Position numbers and translations under genes: made by a program. A DNA stretch of 64,000 bases. Source: Klebsiella pneumoniae. GTDB lineage: Bacteria > Myxococcota_A > UBA796 > SXON01. The notes beneath the pieces are model-generated. The model saw only the letters and a list, made by a program, of their open reading frames with translations, was not told the DNA's origin and searched no databases. The number at the start of each line of letters is the position of its first letter. The first letter of the stretch is position 1. This document shows positions 18,049-26,586 of this stretch, piece by piece. The DNA lies in the NCBI GenBank assembly GCA_945861635.1, contig CAMAWH010000001.1, forward strand, positions 62,001 to 126,000. The letters run 5' to 3'.

Positions 18049-19392
18049 TTACCGCCGCCGACGTGCCGCGGCCAGCGCCAGAACGGCCCCGATCAGCGCC
18101 GACCCATTGCGTTCGGGGGCTGGCGTAGCACCGCACCCGCACGACGGCTCCAGATCCCCGTCCCCGGCCAATTCAGCCTGCTCAACCGGTGCGCACGCGG
18201 ACACATCCGCGCCGAAACAAATCATTCGTTTCGTGGATTGGGTGTCCAGCGTTGGATTGCTGCCCACCAGCCAGTACGTCCCCGGCGGTTGATCGCCCAA
18301 ATCGGTCGGCGTCCCCGAAAACGTCGCCAGGGCTTCAAGCGCGTGCCCGCCATCGTCGGCCGGATGGACGCTGAACGTCAGGTTTGGGGCGTCCTCCTCG
18401 ATGCCGAAACCAAGCGCGCCGCCCCCATGGTCGATGGAGTAATACGTCGCGGCGAGCGGATAGAACCGATTGTCGTCCGCGAGGTTTGGACCATCCTCGC
18501 GAATTCGAATGGCACGTAAATCCTCGGCAAATGGGTAACTCTCCATCCCGCCCGCGCGCTCCCCGGTGGCGAGGTTCCATCGGGCAAACCGCGCCCAATC
18601 GTGGGACAGGGAGCCAGAATGAACCGCTTCGAGCGCCGCCATCGACGCGAGAATGTCTCCGTCATCCACCGTGGAATCCAACAACTCAAGCATTACCTCA
18701 TACCCGTACGCTTCGGTGAGAAACCACCACCAAAGCGCCGTCGCATACGCGAACGCCGGAACCGGCCCTGCAGGCGGTTCATCCAGACTGCGCCCCGTAT
18801 CTTGAAGGTAGGCGTCGCAGAACGACAGAAAGTCCTCGCTGTCTGGATCATAGAAGCGCTCCGCCCACACCGCGGTGCCTTCGCTGAACCATACCGGCGC
18901 GCTCGCATCATACGCCGCCTGCACGGCGTGAAACAACTCATGGGACGTGAGTACGCGCACGGCCTCCGCCAAATCCGAGTACCCGTAGCCCTGAAAATCA
19001 TTTTCCATTACGAAGTAGCCAGCACAAATGTCCCCGTCACAACTCTCGGCCGCAAACTGTCCATCCGACATGCCGGCAAAATCGACCAGATATGCATCCA
19101 TCGCCGGCGAACCGCCACGAACGCCATCCCCCACCGGGGAGCGGAAACCGACGTCCGCGTACGCCGTCAATACCGATTCCGCCTCCGCGGCTACCAACTC
19201 GGCAAAATCCGGCAAACCATTTTCGTCCTCATCGTTGAGAATTACCGCGTTCGGACCCGCGGTGGAGTACCAGACGCGCACCGTCTGCGTGGGCCCGTCC
19301 AACGAAGTCACCACGTCCGCCGCGTCAAACGAGAACTGGCCTCCGTCCGTCGGACGCGCGAGTGCCAGATGTACCCACGCGAACATCACCAT
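18049..19392 (-). CDS. Gluzincin-like metalloprotease with MYXO-CTERM-like tail
   Basis: This roughly 447-residue secreted protein has zinc-protease motif HELFH at 151-155 and the downstream glutamate at about 171 (WFSEGTAVWAE). That is the gluzincin arrangement of two His and one Glu. The C-terminus shows CGCG, a hydrophobic helix (LIGAVLALAAA) and four arginines. This is the MYXO-CTERM pattern, which directs surface anchoring after cleavage by a rhombosortase-like or myxosortase enzyme. The start is uncertain: ATG 19392 and ATG 19386 (TGATG with the subtilase stop) both leave a short N-terminal signal (FAWVHLALA). Both starts imply coupling to the upstream subtilase. Confidence 0.82.
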   Translation of the reverse strand: MVMFAWVHLALARPTDGGQFSFDAADVVTSLDGPTQTVRVWYSTAGPNAVILNDEDENGLPDFAELVAAEAESVLTAYADVGFRSPVGDGVRGGSPAMDAYLVDFAGMSDGQFAAESCDGDICAGYFVMENDFQGYGYSDLAEAVRVLTSHELFHAVQAAYDASAPVWFSEGTAVWAERFYDPDSEDFLSFCDAYLQDTGRSLDEPPAGPVPAFAYATALWWWFLTEAYGYEVMLELLDSTVDDGDILASMAALEAVHSGSLSHDWARFARWNLATGERAGGMESYPFAEDLRAIRIREDGPNLADDNRFYPLAATYYSIDHGGGALGFGIEEDAPNLTFSVHPADDGGHALEALATFSGTPTDLGDQPPGTYWLVGSNPTLDTQSTKRMICFGADVSACAPVEQAELAGDGDLEPSCGCGATPAPERNGSALIGAVLALAAARRRR

Positions 19393-20723
19393 CGGCGACG
19401 CGCACGGCCGGAGAGCACGATGCCGAGCATCGCAAGAAGAGCGCCCGAGGGCGGGGCGTCGGAATTGGCGCATCCGCATCCCGACGCCTCCTTCGCGGCC
19501 AACGACTCGGGGACCGAATCCACCATTGCATCGAGGATGTTCAACGCCGATAGATCGCCTGAGCCATAATAGTCATTGTGCCCGGACGCATCGAAATCAA
19601 CGAGGGGAGAGGGGACCGCGCCGGCGATGATAATTTCCCCAATTTCCACGCTGGACAACGAGGGGTCGACGGAAACAATCCAGCCTGCCAGCCCGGAAAC
19701 AACGGGCGCCGCGGCGCTTGTTCCGCCAAAATTAGTGATCATCGTGTCGTTTGGCGCAATGGTTACGGTTGCGCTGGGCGCCGCCACGTCAACGGCCCCG
19801 CCAAAGTTTGTATAGTTGGTCGGGTTTCCGTATGAGTCGGTCGCGGAGACGCAGAGCACGTCCTCCAACGCTCCCAATTCGTCTGCGTGGATCTTTCGAT
19901 CGTCGTTGCCAGCTGCGAAGACGACAACCGCGCCGAGGCCTCCGCGGGGAACGGTGGCCGCTCGGTGAATCGCGGTGGCAAGCGGCTGCGGCACCGCCAC
20001 ATGCTCCGTGTACCCCCATGAGTTGTTGATCACCGCCACGTCTTCCGCTATCGCATGTTCAAAGGCGGCAATATCGGCGGACATGGCGCCGGATCCATCC
20101 CCGAGGAGCTTGATGGGAACCAACGTGCATCGAGGGCACAAACCGACAATAAAAACTCCGTTGTTCGCGCGTGCGGCAATAATTCCGCTTACCGCCGTGC
20201 CGTGTTCATCACAGACGTGCGTGGTGCCGTCGTTGCAAAACTCCCCAGGATTCGGCGTAGGATCATCGTCTTCCGCGTAGGCATCATACGGAGCATGCAC
20301 CGCCTCAGCGAGGTCGGCGTGGCCAACGTCAATGCCGCTGTCAATCACCGCCACGCGCGTTTCCGCAGACCCGAGCGACACCGCGTACAACGCCTCCATC
20401 CCCAGCGCCTCCAGGTACCACTGCCCGCCATAATCGGCGTCATCAAACGGCGAAGAAGACGCGTAGCTACGCTGTAAAACGACGTCGGGGAACGCGCTGA
20501 CGACGCCAGGTTTCGACGCAAACACGCGCGCGGTTTGCAAGGGACTGGGCGTCGGCAGTCGAAAGAACGGGCCGCCGAGATGGACAGCCTGGTCCGGCGG
20601 GATCGATCCCTCGGCCAACTCCAGAACAACAGCAGCGGCCGTTGGGATCACCCTATCGCCCGCCCGAACGTGGAACGGATCCACGAGGCCGGCGTCATCG
20701 AGATCATTCAGCGTAAGCGGCAT
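19386..20723 (-). CDS. Subtilisin-family (S8) serine protease with MYXO-CTERM-like tail
   Basis: This 445-residue S8 peptidase has a full catalytic triad: Asp128 (VIDSGID), His174 (EHGTAVSG) and Ser336 (GGTSAAAP). The oxyanion Asn273 lies in AAGND. Residues 1-95 look like an inhibitor_I9-like propeptide. The tail has SGCGCA, a hydrophobic helix and RARRRW, again MYXO-CTERM-like. From ATG 20723 no convincing signal peptide is visible; an upstream in-frame TTG at 20750 does not add one, and a stop closes the frame soon after. The gluzincin gene follows with a short overlap. Confidence 0.9.
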   Translation of the reverse strand: MPLTLNDLDDAGLVDPFHVRAGDRVIPTAAAVVLELAEGSIPPDQAVHLGGPFFRLPTPSPLQTARVFASKPGVVSAFPDVVLQRSYASSSPFDDADYGGQWYLEALGMEALYAVSLGSAETRVAVIDSGIDVGHADLAEAVHAPYDAYAEDDDPTPNPGEFCNDGTTHVCDEHGTAVSGIIAARANNGVFIVGLCPRCTLVPIKLLGDGSGAMSADIAAFEHAIAEDVAVINNSWGYTEHVAVPQPLATAIHRAATVPRGGLGAVVVFAAGNDDRKIHADELGALEDVLCVSATDSYGNPTNYTNFGGAVDVAAPSATVTIAPNDTMITNFGGTSAAAPVVSGLAGWIVSVDPSLSSVEIGEIIIAGAVPSPLVDFDASGHNDYYGSGDLSALNILDAMVDSVPESLAAKEASGCGCANSDAPPSGALLAMLGIVLSGRARRRW

Positions 20724-20814
20724 CGTGCGGGCGAGTGTACCCGGTTGCAACCAGCGGGTGTTTCGGTCCGATTAAACGATGCGCCTCCCGGCGTCGAAGG
20801 TGGTAGGAAGGCCC

Positions 20815-21543
20815 ATGCTCCTCCTCTTGCTCCTCGCCTGTTCGCGCTCGTCGGCCGACGAATCCAAAGACTCCGCCGCCCCGGCGGTGTGCACCGAGGC
20901 AACGGCGCCGACTTGTGTCGATGCCATGATCCTTGACCTTTCCCTGCATGATGACAAGGTGAGCAAAGGTGCGGTGGCGACCACGACCGAGGGCGACGAC
21001 TTCGTCACCACCGTCGACGCGAGCGCCGGCGGCTACAACGACGCCACGAAAAACGCGTGGGTGTACGTTTCGTTCAGCGGGGACGGTGCCCACCGCGTCG
21101 ATATCGACGACGAGACCGCGCTTGAAGACATGGGCTGGGATCTCTCCCTGCGTCGGTACATTCTGCGGTTGAACGGAGGCGACAGCGGCCCCTCCTGCGT
21201 TGGCGGTGCGGCCGTCAAGAACCAAACGTACGCGGAACTGACGTCCGTTCCCGACGGCATCAATTACGCGTTGGACGACTACTACACGGACGACTGCACG
21301 TTGATCAACGACTCCAGCGGCATCGACGGAAGCCCGCAAGTCGTCATGGCGCCGTGGTGGGAATATCCCGGGTGCGTCGAAACGACGCTCACACCGTTTC
21401 TCCTTCGGAACGCCGAAGGACGCGTGCTGAAGCTCGTCGTGGAGAGCTTTTACGAGGGTGACGGACAGGCCGAATGCAACAGCGTCGGCCAGACCCGCGC
21501 AGAAGGAGGGTATTTCACCCTACGCTGGCGTTGGATGAACTGA
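20815..21543 (+). CDS. HmuY-family lipoprotein
   Basis: This 242-residue lipoprotein has the signal MLLLLLLAC, with acceptor Cys near residue 9. The ATG at 20815 has a strong AGGAAGG upstream. The mature part shows the HmuY-family layout: repeated SFSGDGAHRVDI-like strand, then WDLSLRRYILRLNGG, and a Cys-containing glycine-rich turn (GPSCVGGA). In Bacteroidetes HmuY binds haem, but most myxobacterial members are uncharacterised and the haem-ligand histidines are not obvious here. No TonB receptor is adjacent. It diverges from the subtilase operon across about 90 bases. Confidence 0.8.
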   Translation: MLLLLLLACSRSSADESKDSAAPAVCTEATAPTCVDAMILDLSLHDDKVSKGAVATTTEGDDFVTTVDASAGGYNDATKNAWVYVSFSGDGAHRVDIDDETALEDMGWDLSLRRYILRLNGGDSGPSCVGGAAVKNQTYAELTSVPDGINYALDDYYTDDCTLINDSSGIDGSPQVVMAPWWEYPGCVETTLTPFLLRNAEGRVLKLVVESFYEGDGQAECNSVGQTRAEGGYFTLRWRWMN

Positions 21544-21573
21544 CGTCGTGATCCGGATCGAGCCGCATCCTGA

Positions 21574-22797
21574 TCATGCCGCGAAAACCTTGACCGTCTG
21601 TCCGATATAATCCAAAATTTTGCGCAATTCGTCGTAATCTGGGTGGCGAACGTGCATCCATGCGTGCGCCATATACCCCGCGCCCACATCCTGCGTGCGG
21701 CTGCCAACGGCGGGAAGGTGAACCTCACCAATCCAGCGTCCGACGTTTCGCTGCACCTCCTCCAGACCTGAGTATCCAGTAATGCGTCCGTCCTGATTTG
21801 GGCGCAGCGAAACCAAGCCAGCGCTATACCTTCGGGTTGGCTGCGGCCGGGTCCGACCGAAAACAAGTGCCTTCGCCCATTCCTCGTACAAATCCATGTC
21901 ATTGGCCCAACAATACAGGTCCCAGAAACGAACACCCGGCGGACGGGCCCCGATTTCGCTGAACACCAGCCCGTTCGGGCCGTAGAACCACTCCATGTGG
22001 GTGGGCGCCGTGTCGATTCCCATTTCCTTGATCACCCGCCGGCCCATCACCTTCAATTCGTCGTATCCGGCCGCCTCGATGCGATTGGTGACCACGATGT
22101 AGGGGCTGATCCATCGGTTCCGCATCGCCTCGAGCACGTTCGGATAATAATGGGAAACCGATTCAAAAATCACCTGCCCGTTACAGGTAAGGGTGTCGTA
22201 GAATCCTTCGTGACCACTGATGAACTCCTCGATGGTCACGAACCGGCGCGGGTGGCCGAGGCCGACCCCCTTGAGCGCAACGGCCAGCGAGGCGTCATCG
22301 TCCGCGCGAAACGTATCGTGCGCGCCGGCCCCATCGCGCGGCTTCAGGATCACGGGGTACCCAACCTCCGCAATAAACGCGCGGACGTCCGCTTCGTTGT
22401 TCACCGCGGCATTCCTGGCGCAGGGAATTCCCCGCGCGCGTAAATGCTGTTTCATGATGAATTTATCGCGACAGAGCAGGACGGTTTCAACAGAAAGCCC
22501 GGGAATGCCCGTGGCCGCGCGCACTCTGGCCGTTGTGAGCATGATGTTTTCGACGGTGCACTCAAGGCGATCAACCCATTCACGGCGTTGAACACGCTCC
22601 ACCACGTCTTTCAACGCAGCTTCGTCGGCCAACGATGCCACGTGCTCGTACGCGTGCATCCAACTCCGCAGCTCCGGGTCGAGGTGCTCGACGGGCGTGT
22701 CCCCGATTCCGGTCACCTTCGCGCCCACGCCGTGGAGCGCGCGAACGAAGAAACGTTGATTGACCGGAAAATTGGGTGCCATAAACAGGACGTGCAT
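21574..22797 (-). CDS. ATP-grasp ligase-like protein, paralogue 1
   Basis: This 407-residue enzyme has the ATP-grasp/biotin-carboxylase-like fold. An N-terminal Rossmann-like domain (MHVLFMAPNFP) is followed by the linker DKFIMKQHLRARGIPCAR. The ATP-binding lysine strand YPVILKPRDGAGAHDT lies at about 150-165, and the metal-binding block includes THMEWFY and FSEIGARPPG at about 270-290. Such enzymes join a carboxylate to an amine through an acyl phosphate. No substrate is inferable. It follows paralogue 2 by eight bases, and its AGGAG overlaps that gene's stop. It shares the HMEW and EIGARPPG signatures with the two other copies. Confidence 0.85.
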   Translation of the reverse strand: MHVLFMAPNFPVNQRFFVRALHGVGAKVTGIGDTPVEHLDPELRSWMHAYEHVASLADEAALKDVVERVQRREWVDRLECTVENIMLTTARVRAATGIPGLSVETVLLCRDKFIMKQHLRARGIPCARNAAVNNEADVRAFIAEVGYPVILKPRDGAGAHDTFRADDDASLAVALKGVGLGHPRRFVTIEEFISGHEGFYDTLTCNGQVIFESVSHYYPNVLEAMRNRWISPYIVVTNRIEAAGYDELKVMGRRVIKEMGIDTAPTHMEWFYGPNGLVFSEIGARPPGVRFWDLYCWANDMDLYEEWAKALVFGRTRPQPTRRYSAGLVSLRPNQDGRITGYSGLEEVQRNVGRWIGEVHLPAVGSRTQDVGAGYMAHAWMHVRHPDYDELRKILDYIGQTVKVFAA

Positions 22798-22805
22798 GCC
22801 GGCTC

Positions 22806-24014
22806 CTAAGCGTAATGGACGCGAATAGTTCGGATCAACGTGCCGAGAGCTTCCTCGACGACCGCTGTCTCCGGGTGACGGACGATAGCGAAGCCATCGC
22901 CCTCGTAGCTTGTGCTTTTCTTATTTCCCACGACGGGCAAACGAGCCTCGACGACGAGCCGGCCAACGGCCCGTTGTGCCTCTTCGATTCCTTCCACCAG
23001 TGAAATACGGCCTTGACCAGCACCACGAAGGAAAGCGATTCCCGCGCTGTATTTCCGCTCGAAACTACCCTCAACGTGGTCGTCGATGACCGCGTGCGCC
23101 CATGCGTGGTACAGGCTTCGGTCACAAACGTAGCTCATCACCGATGTGAATTGCGCGCCGGGAGGCCGAGCGCCAACCTCAGATATGACCGGTGATCCGT
23201 CCTTCCGGCGGAACCATTCCATGTGCGTCATCCCTGTGCGCAACCCCAGTGTGGCGACCGCAGCATCTCCTGCCTTTTTTATTCCATCGAACTGGCTTCC
23301 GCTGATGTCGCGCGGCGCCAGCGCGCACCATTGAATCCAATCGTTCCTCATGACGTCGAGCGGGCCTGGCAGGTAGCGGAGCACGTTGCGAAATACCACG
23401 CGACCATGGATGACGATGGTGTCGTACGAGTGCTCTTCTCCCTTGATGTATTCCTCCGCGAGCACCTCACGCCCCTTGCTTGGCCGGGACTCCGCGAGCG
23501 CGATGCGCAGGTCCGATTCATTATTAATCTGGTACGTGGCTTTGCAGCCGGCGCCGTCGGGCGGTTTCAGGACGATGGGGTATCCCACATCTGCGATAAA
23601 CGCTGTAGCATCCTCAACACTCGTCAAGAGTCGGTGGCGCGCACAGGGAAGGCCGGCAGCTCGGAGCTTGGTCTTCATCACCGATTTGTCGCGAAACCCT
23701 TCGGCCGTGGCCACGTCCGCCCCCGGAATGCCCAATGCCTCCCGAACCATCGCGATTTGTTCCTGCACATTTTCGAGAATGCCGATGACGCGGTGAATGC
23801 CGCCCGTGGACGCTGCCACTTCCCGGGCGGCAGCGATCAACTGGTTCGGATCCGTGGCATTTTCCACCTTCCAGTGGTGCGCACCCGCCGGGAGTCTCCC
23901 GGGCCCATCCTGCGTCAGCACGATCAGTCGAACACCGGGCACGCTTGCCGCGGCCTGCACGTATTTCAGGGTCGCGTCGAGGAGGAACGGCGCGATGAAG
24001 CAGGTCGTGCGCAT
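22806..24014 (-). CDS. ATP-grasp ligase-like protein, paralogue 2
   Basis: This 402-residue ATP-grasp protein starts at ATG 24014, where the first beta-strand RTTCFIAPFLL begins. Key segments are FRDKSVMKTKLRAAGLPCAR, the ATP-binding strand YPIVLKPPDGAGCKAT, EEYIKGEEHSYDT, and MTHMEWFRR with SEVGARPPGAQ. The C-terminal approximately 100 residues match the other two copies in layout (KYSAGIAFLR). It is the promoter-proximal gene of the minus arm. Its start is only 25 bases from the divergent protease-like gene at 24040, so the two arms share one short regulatory gap. Confidence 0.85.
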   Translation of the reverse strand: MRTTCFIAPFLLDATLKYVQAAASVPGVRLIVLTQDGPGRLPAGAHHWKVENATDPNQLIAAAREVAASTGGIHRVIGILENVQEQIAMVREALGIPGADVATAEGFRDKSVMKTKLRAAGLPCARHRLLTSVEDATAFIADVGYPIVLKPPDGAGCKATYQINNESDLRIALAESRPSKGREVLAEEYIKGEEHSYDTIVIHGRVVFRNVLRYLPGPLDVMRNDWIQWCALAPRDISGSQFDGIKKAGDAAVATLGLRTGMTHMEWFRRKDGSPVISEVGARPPGAQFTSVMSYVCDRSLYHAWAHAVIDDHVEGSFERKYSAGIAFLRGAGQGRISLVEGIEEAQRAVGRLVVEARLPVVGNKKSTSYEGDGFAIVRHPETAVVEEALGTLIRTIRVHYA

Positions 24015-24039
24015 CCCGGGGGCGTTAACTCGCGATCGC

Positions 24040-25359
24040 ATGGAGCGCCGGCTATGGTGCGCGGCCCTGGAGGCTCCCCTGTCCTTGCCCCTCGCCGCCG
24101 AAGAAGTTCAGTTCGCCCAAATCCTCGCCCAGGGCGAACATCAACATCGCCCACCGAATCGAGACTTCCACCGCCGAAACGGTGCGCAGTACCTGACGGC
24201 CTGGCAGACGGGTAACCTCGCCATCCTGCAAGATGACGATGGCGAATGGTTCAACGAAGCCCTTCAGCAGGGAAACCTGAATTGGATCATGGAGTCGCTG
24301 TACACGGCCTTTTACGACCATTGGCAAGACGACTACCAATACGTAACGTTTCTGATGGTGCGCGACCTGGGGTTCTTTGCGGCGTTCTATCAGCCAGTGG
24401 CGAATACGACGAAGGGTATTGGCTACGACGCGATCGTGGGCGCGGAAAAGTTCGACACGACGCCCGACACCCAAGTCGAGGGATTGATTTTCATGAACTA
24501 TTATGGAATCTGGTCTGACGCGCCGGTCGTCGGCCGATATGTTTTCGGGCAGGAATTCGGCCACCGATGGGGAGCATTTTGTAACGTCGAATCCGATGGT
24601 GTCGATCCCGGAGTTCTGCTCGGGCGGGATGTCGCGCATTGGTCCTATTGGTTGGACACGACGAATTCCCCAATGGAAGGAAATGATTGGACGGATAATG
24701 GGGATGGTAGCTGGACGAATGACGTCTCCTCGGCGTCCACCTACTCCGACCTCGATTTGTATTTAATGGGATTGATTCCGTCCGACGATGTCGGTCCACA
24801 AACGATGTTGCTCGTGGACGAAGCCGAGCAGGCCCGCGTCGGGCGCGATCCAGCGGCAACGCCCGAAGTATTTGGTGAGCGCGGCGAACTCACCGTCACC
24901 GCAACCCCGTGGGGCTTCTCGGTCGACGACATCATCGCCGCCGAGGGGCCGAGGGACCCCGACTGGCAAACCAGCCCCAAGAACTTCCGCATGGCGATCG
25001 TCATCCTCGTGCTTCAAGATGACAAGTTCAGCGAACGGGTGATCGGCGATCTCGACGGGGTGCGGACGCGCTGGGAGTCGGAATGGGAGACCGATGTCCG
25101 TGGCCTCGCCAACCTCGACACAACGCTTGGCAGCTCTGACGCGCCGACCTGGGGCGAGGCCGTCGATAGTGGAGATAGCGGGGCCGTTGATGACAGCGGC
25201 ACCTCAGACGCGGGAGCTCTGGCGGACGACGACGACGGAGGGGGTGCCGCAGCGCCGGCCGGATGCGGCTGCGCATCGGATCCGACGCCCCTGCGCCGAT
25301 GGTCGTTCTCGGGCGCGCTTGTGGCATTTGCGGCAGCGTTGGCACGGCGACGGCGTTAG
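24040..25359 (+). CDS. Protease-like surface protein with altered zinc motif and MYXO-CTERM-like tail
   Basis: This 439-residue exported protein has a signal peptide that likely ends near residue 20 (PLSLPLAA). Its central segment VFGQEFGHRWGAF (residues 168-180) looks like a metalloprotease active site, but the first histidine of HExxH is replaced by Gln171 (codon CAG). Glu172 and His175 remain. His200 and Glu213 nearby might complete a site. The Asp/Gly/Ser-rich linker leads to AGCGCAS, a hydrophobic helix and four terminal arginines, a MYXO-CTERM-like anchor. It is followed ten bases later by the third ATP-grasp gene. Possibly a pseudo-enzyme, possibly an unusual protease. Confidence 0.8.
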   Translation: MERRLWCAALEAPLSLPLAAEEVQFAQILAQGEHQHRPPNRDFHRRNGAQYLTAWQTGNLAILQDDDGEWFNEALQQGNLNWIMESLYTAFYDHWQDDYQYVTFLMVRDLGFFAAFYQPVANTTKGIGYDAIVGAEKFDTTPDTQVEGLIFMNYYGIWSDAPVVGRYVFGQEFGHRWGAFCNVESDGVDPGVLLGRDVAHWSYWLDTTNSPMEGNDWTDNGDGSWTNDVSSASTYSDLDLYLMGLIPSDDVGPQTMLLVDEAEQARVGRDPAATPEVFGERGELTVTATPWGFSVDDIIAAEGPRDPDWQTSPKNFRMAIVILVLQDDKFSERVIGDLDGVRTRWESEWETDVRGLANLDTTLGSSDAPTWGEAVDSGDSGAVDDSGTSDAGALADDDDGGGAAAPAGCGCASDPTPLRRWSFSGALVAFAAALARRRR

Positions 25360-25369
25360 AGCCGGGGCC

Positions 25370-26578
25370 ATGAACGTCCTTTTCCTTTCGCCAAACTACC
25401 CGCCCGAAATGCAGGACTTCACGCGCGGCCTTGCGGAGGTTGGCGCGAACGTCTACGGCATGGGAGATTCGCCGGTTGAGGCGCTGTCGGCCAAGGTACG
25501 ACGAGCCCTTACGGGCTACCGGCAAACCCGTCTTTTTGACACGGATGACGTCACGCGCGAGGCGCGCCGGATGGGGGTACGCTTCGATCGTGTCGAATGC
25601 CTTTGGGAGCCATTCATCGAGCTCGCAGCGCAGCTTCGCGAGGCTTTCGGTATCCCCGGCATGTTGCTCGACACGGCGCGCGGGTTCCGCGACAAGGAGT
25701 TGATGAAACAGCGGGTCGAAGCAGCGGGACTCCGGGTGCCCCATCACACGAGGGCGCGGACGACGGAGGAGGTGCTGACGGCCGCGAATTGGATTGGGTT
25801 TCCGCTGATCATCAAGCCCATCGCGGGTGCCGGAAGTGCCGACACCTATCGCGTGAACGACGCTCGAGAGTTGGAAAACGTGCTCTTGAAAACCCAGCAC
25901 GTCGAGGAGGTCAGCGTCGAAGAATTCGTCGATGGTGAGGAGTTCACCTTCGACACCATTTCCATCGATGGCAGACCCGCTTTTTTCAATATTGCACAGT
26001 ATCGGCCGCGTCCCTTGCTTGCTCGCTCGAACGAATGGATCAGTCCCCAAGTCATCGTGCTTCGCGATGTTTTTGATCCCAAATACTCCGACGGTATCAA
26101 ACTCGGCCTGGGCGTCCTCGACGCGCTCGGAATGGGCACCGGTTTCACGCACATGGAGTGGTACCGAACCTCCAAAGGAGAGGTCGTATTTGGTGAAATT
26201 GGAGGTCGTAGCCCCGGGGGCCACCTTGTGGACCAGATGAACTACTCCAGCGATATCGACGTATTTCGCGAGTGGGCCCGCGCCGTGTGCTGGAAATCAT
26301 TTGAGACAAAGGTGACGCGTGACTACAACGTCGCCATCATCTTCAAACGGGCCATCGGTGAAGGGCATATCCACCACATAGATGGCCTCGACCGGTACAT
26401 GTCTCGGTTTGGACGGCACGTGGCTACCGAGCAGCTACTTCGACCCGGCACGCATCGCCGAGATTGGAAACAAACGCTGTTGAGCGATGGTTTTATTGTG
26501 GTGCGCCACCCCGACCTTGCTGAAACGGTGCGTATGGCCGACGCGTTCGGAACGGACGTCCACATGTTCGCACAATAA
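25370..26578 (+). CDS. ATP-grasp ligase-like protein, paralogue 3
   Basis: This 402-residue ATP-grasp protein starts at ATG 25370, giving the strand NVLFLSPNYPPEMQDF, very like paralogue 1 (HVLFMAPNFP). It has FRDKELMKQRVEAAGL, the ATP strand FPLIIKPIAGAGSADT, VEEFVDGEEFTFDT, FTHMEWYRT and GEIGGRSPGGH. In this copy the otherwise shared ARPPG is GRSPG, which may mark a different substrate pocket. It is the second gene of the plus arm after the protease-like protein. Cytoplasmic, with no signal peptide. Confidence 0.85.
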   Translation: MNVLFLSPNYPPEMQDFTRGLAEVGANVYGMGDSPVEALSAKVRRALTGYRQTRLFDTDDVTREARRMGVRFDRVECLWEPFIELAAQLREAFGIPGMLLDTARGFRDKELMKQRVEAAGLRVPHHTRARTTEEVLTAANWIGFPLIIKPIAGAGSADTYRVNDARELENVLLKTQHVEEVSVEEFVDGEEFTFDTISIDGRPAFFNIAQYRPRPLLARSNEWISPQVIVLRDVFDPKYSDGIKLGLGVLDALGMGTGFTHMEWYRTSKGEVVFGEIGGRSPGGHLVDQMNYSSDIDVFREWARAVCWKSFETKVTRDYNVAIIFKRAIGEGHIHHIDGLDRYMSRFGRHVATEQLLRPGTHRRDWKQTLLSDGFIVVRHPDLAETVRMADAFGTDVHMFAQ

Positions 26579-26586
26579 ACGCGGAT

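Noticed and set aside
21574..26578. Graspetide (microviridin-type) cluster
   Set aside because: The enzymes are about 400 residues with biotin-carboxylase-like layout, and I found no small core peptide with repeated Thr/Ser-Glu/Asp motifs nearby.
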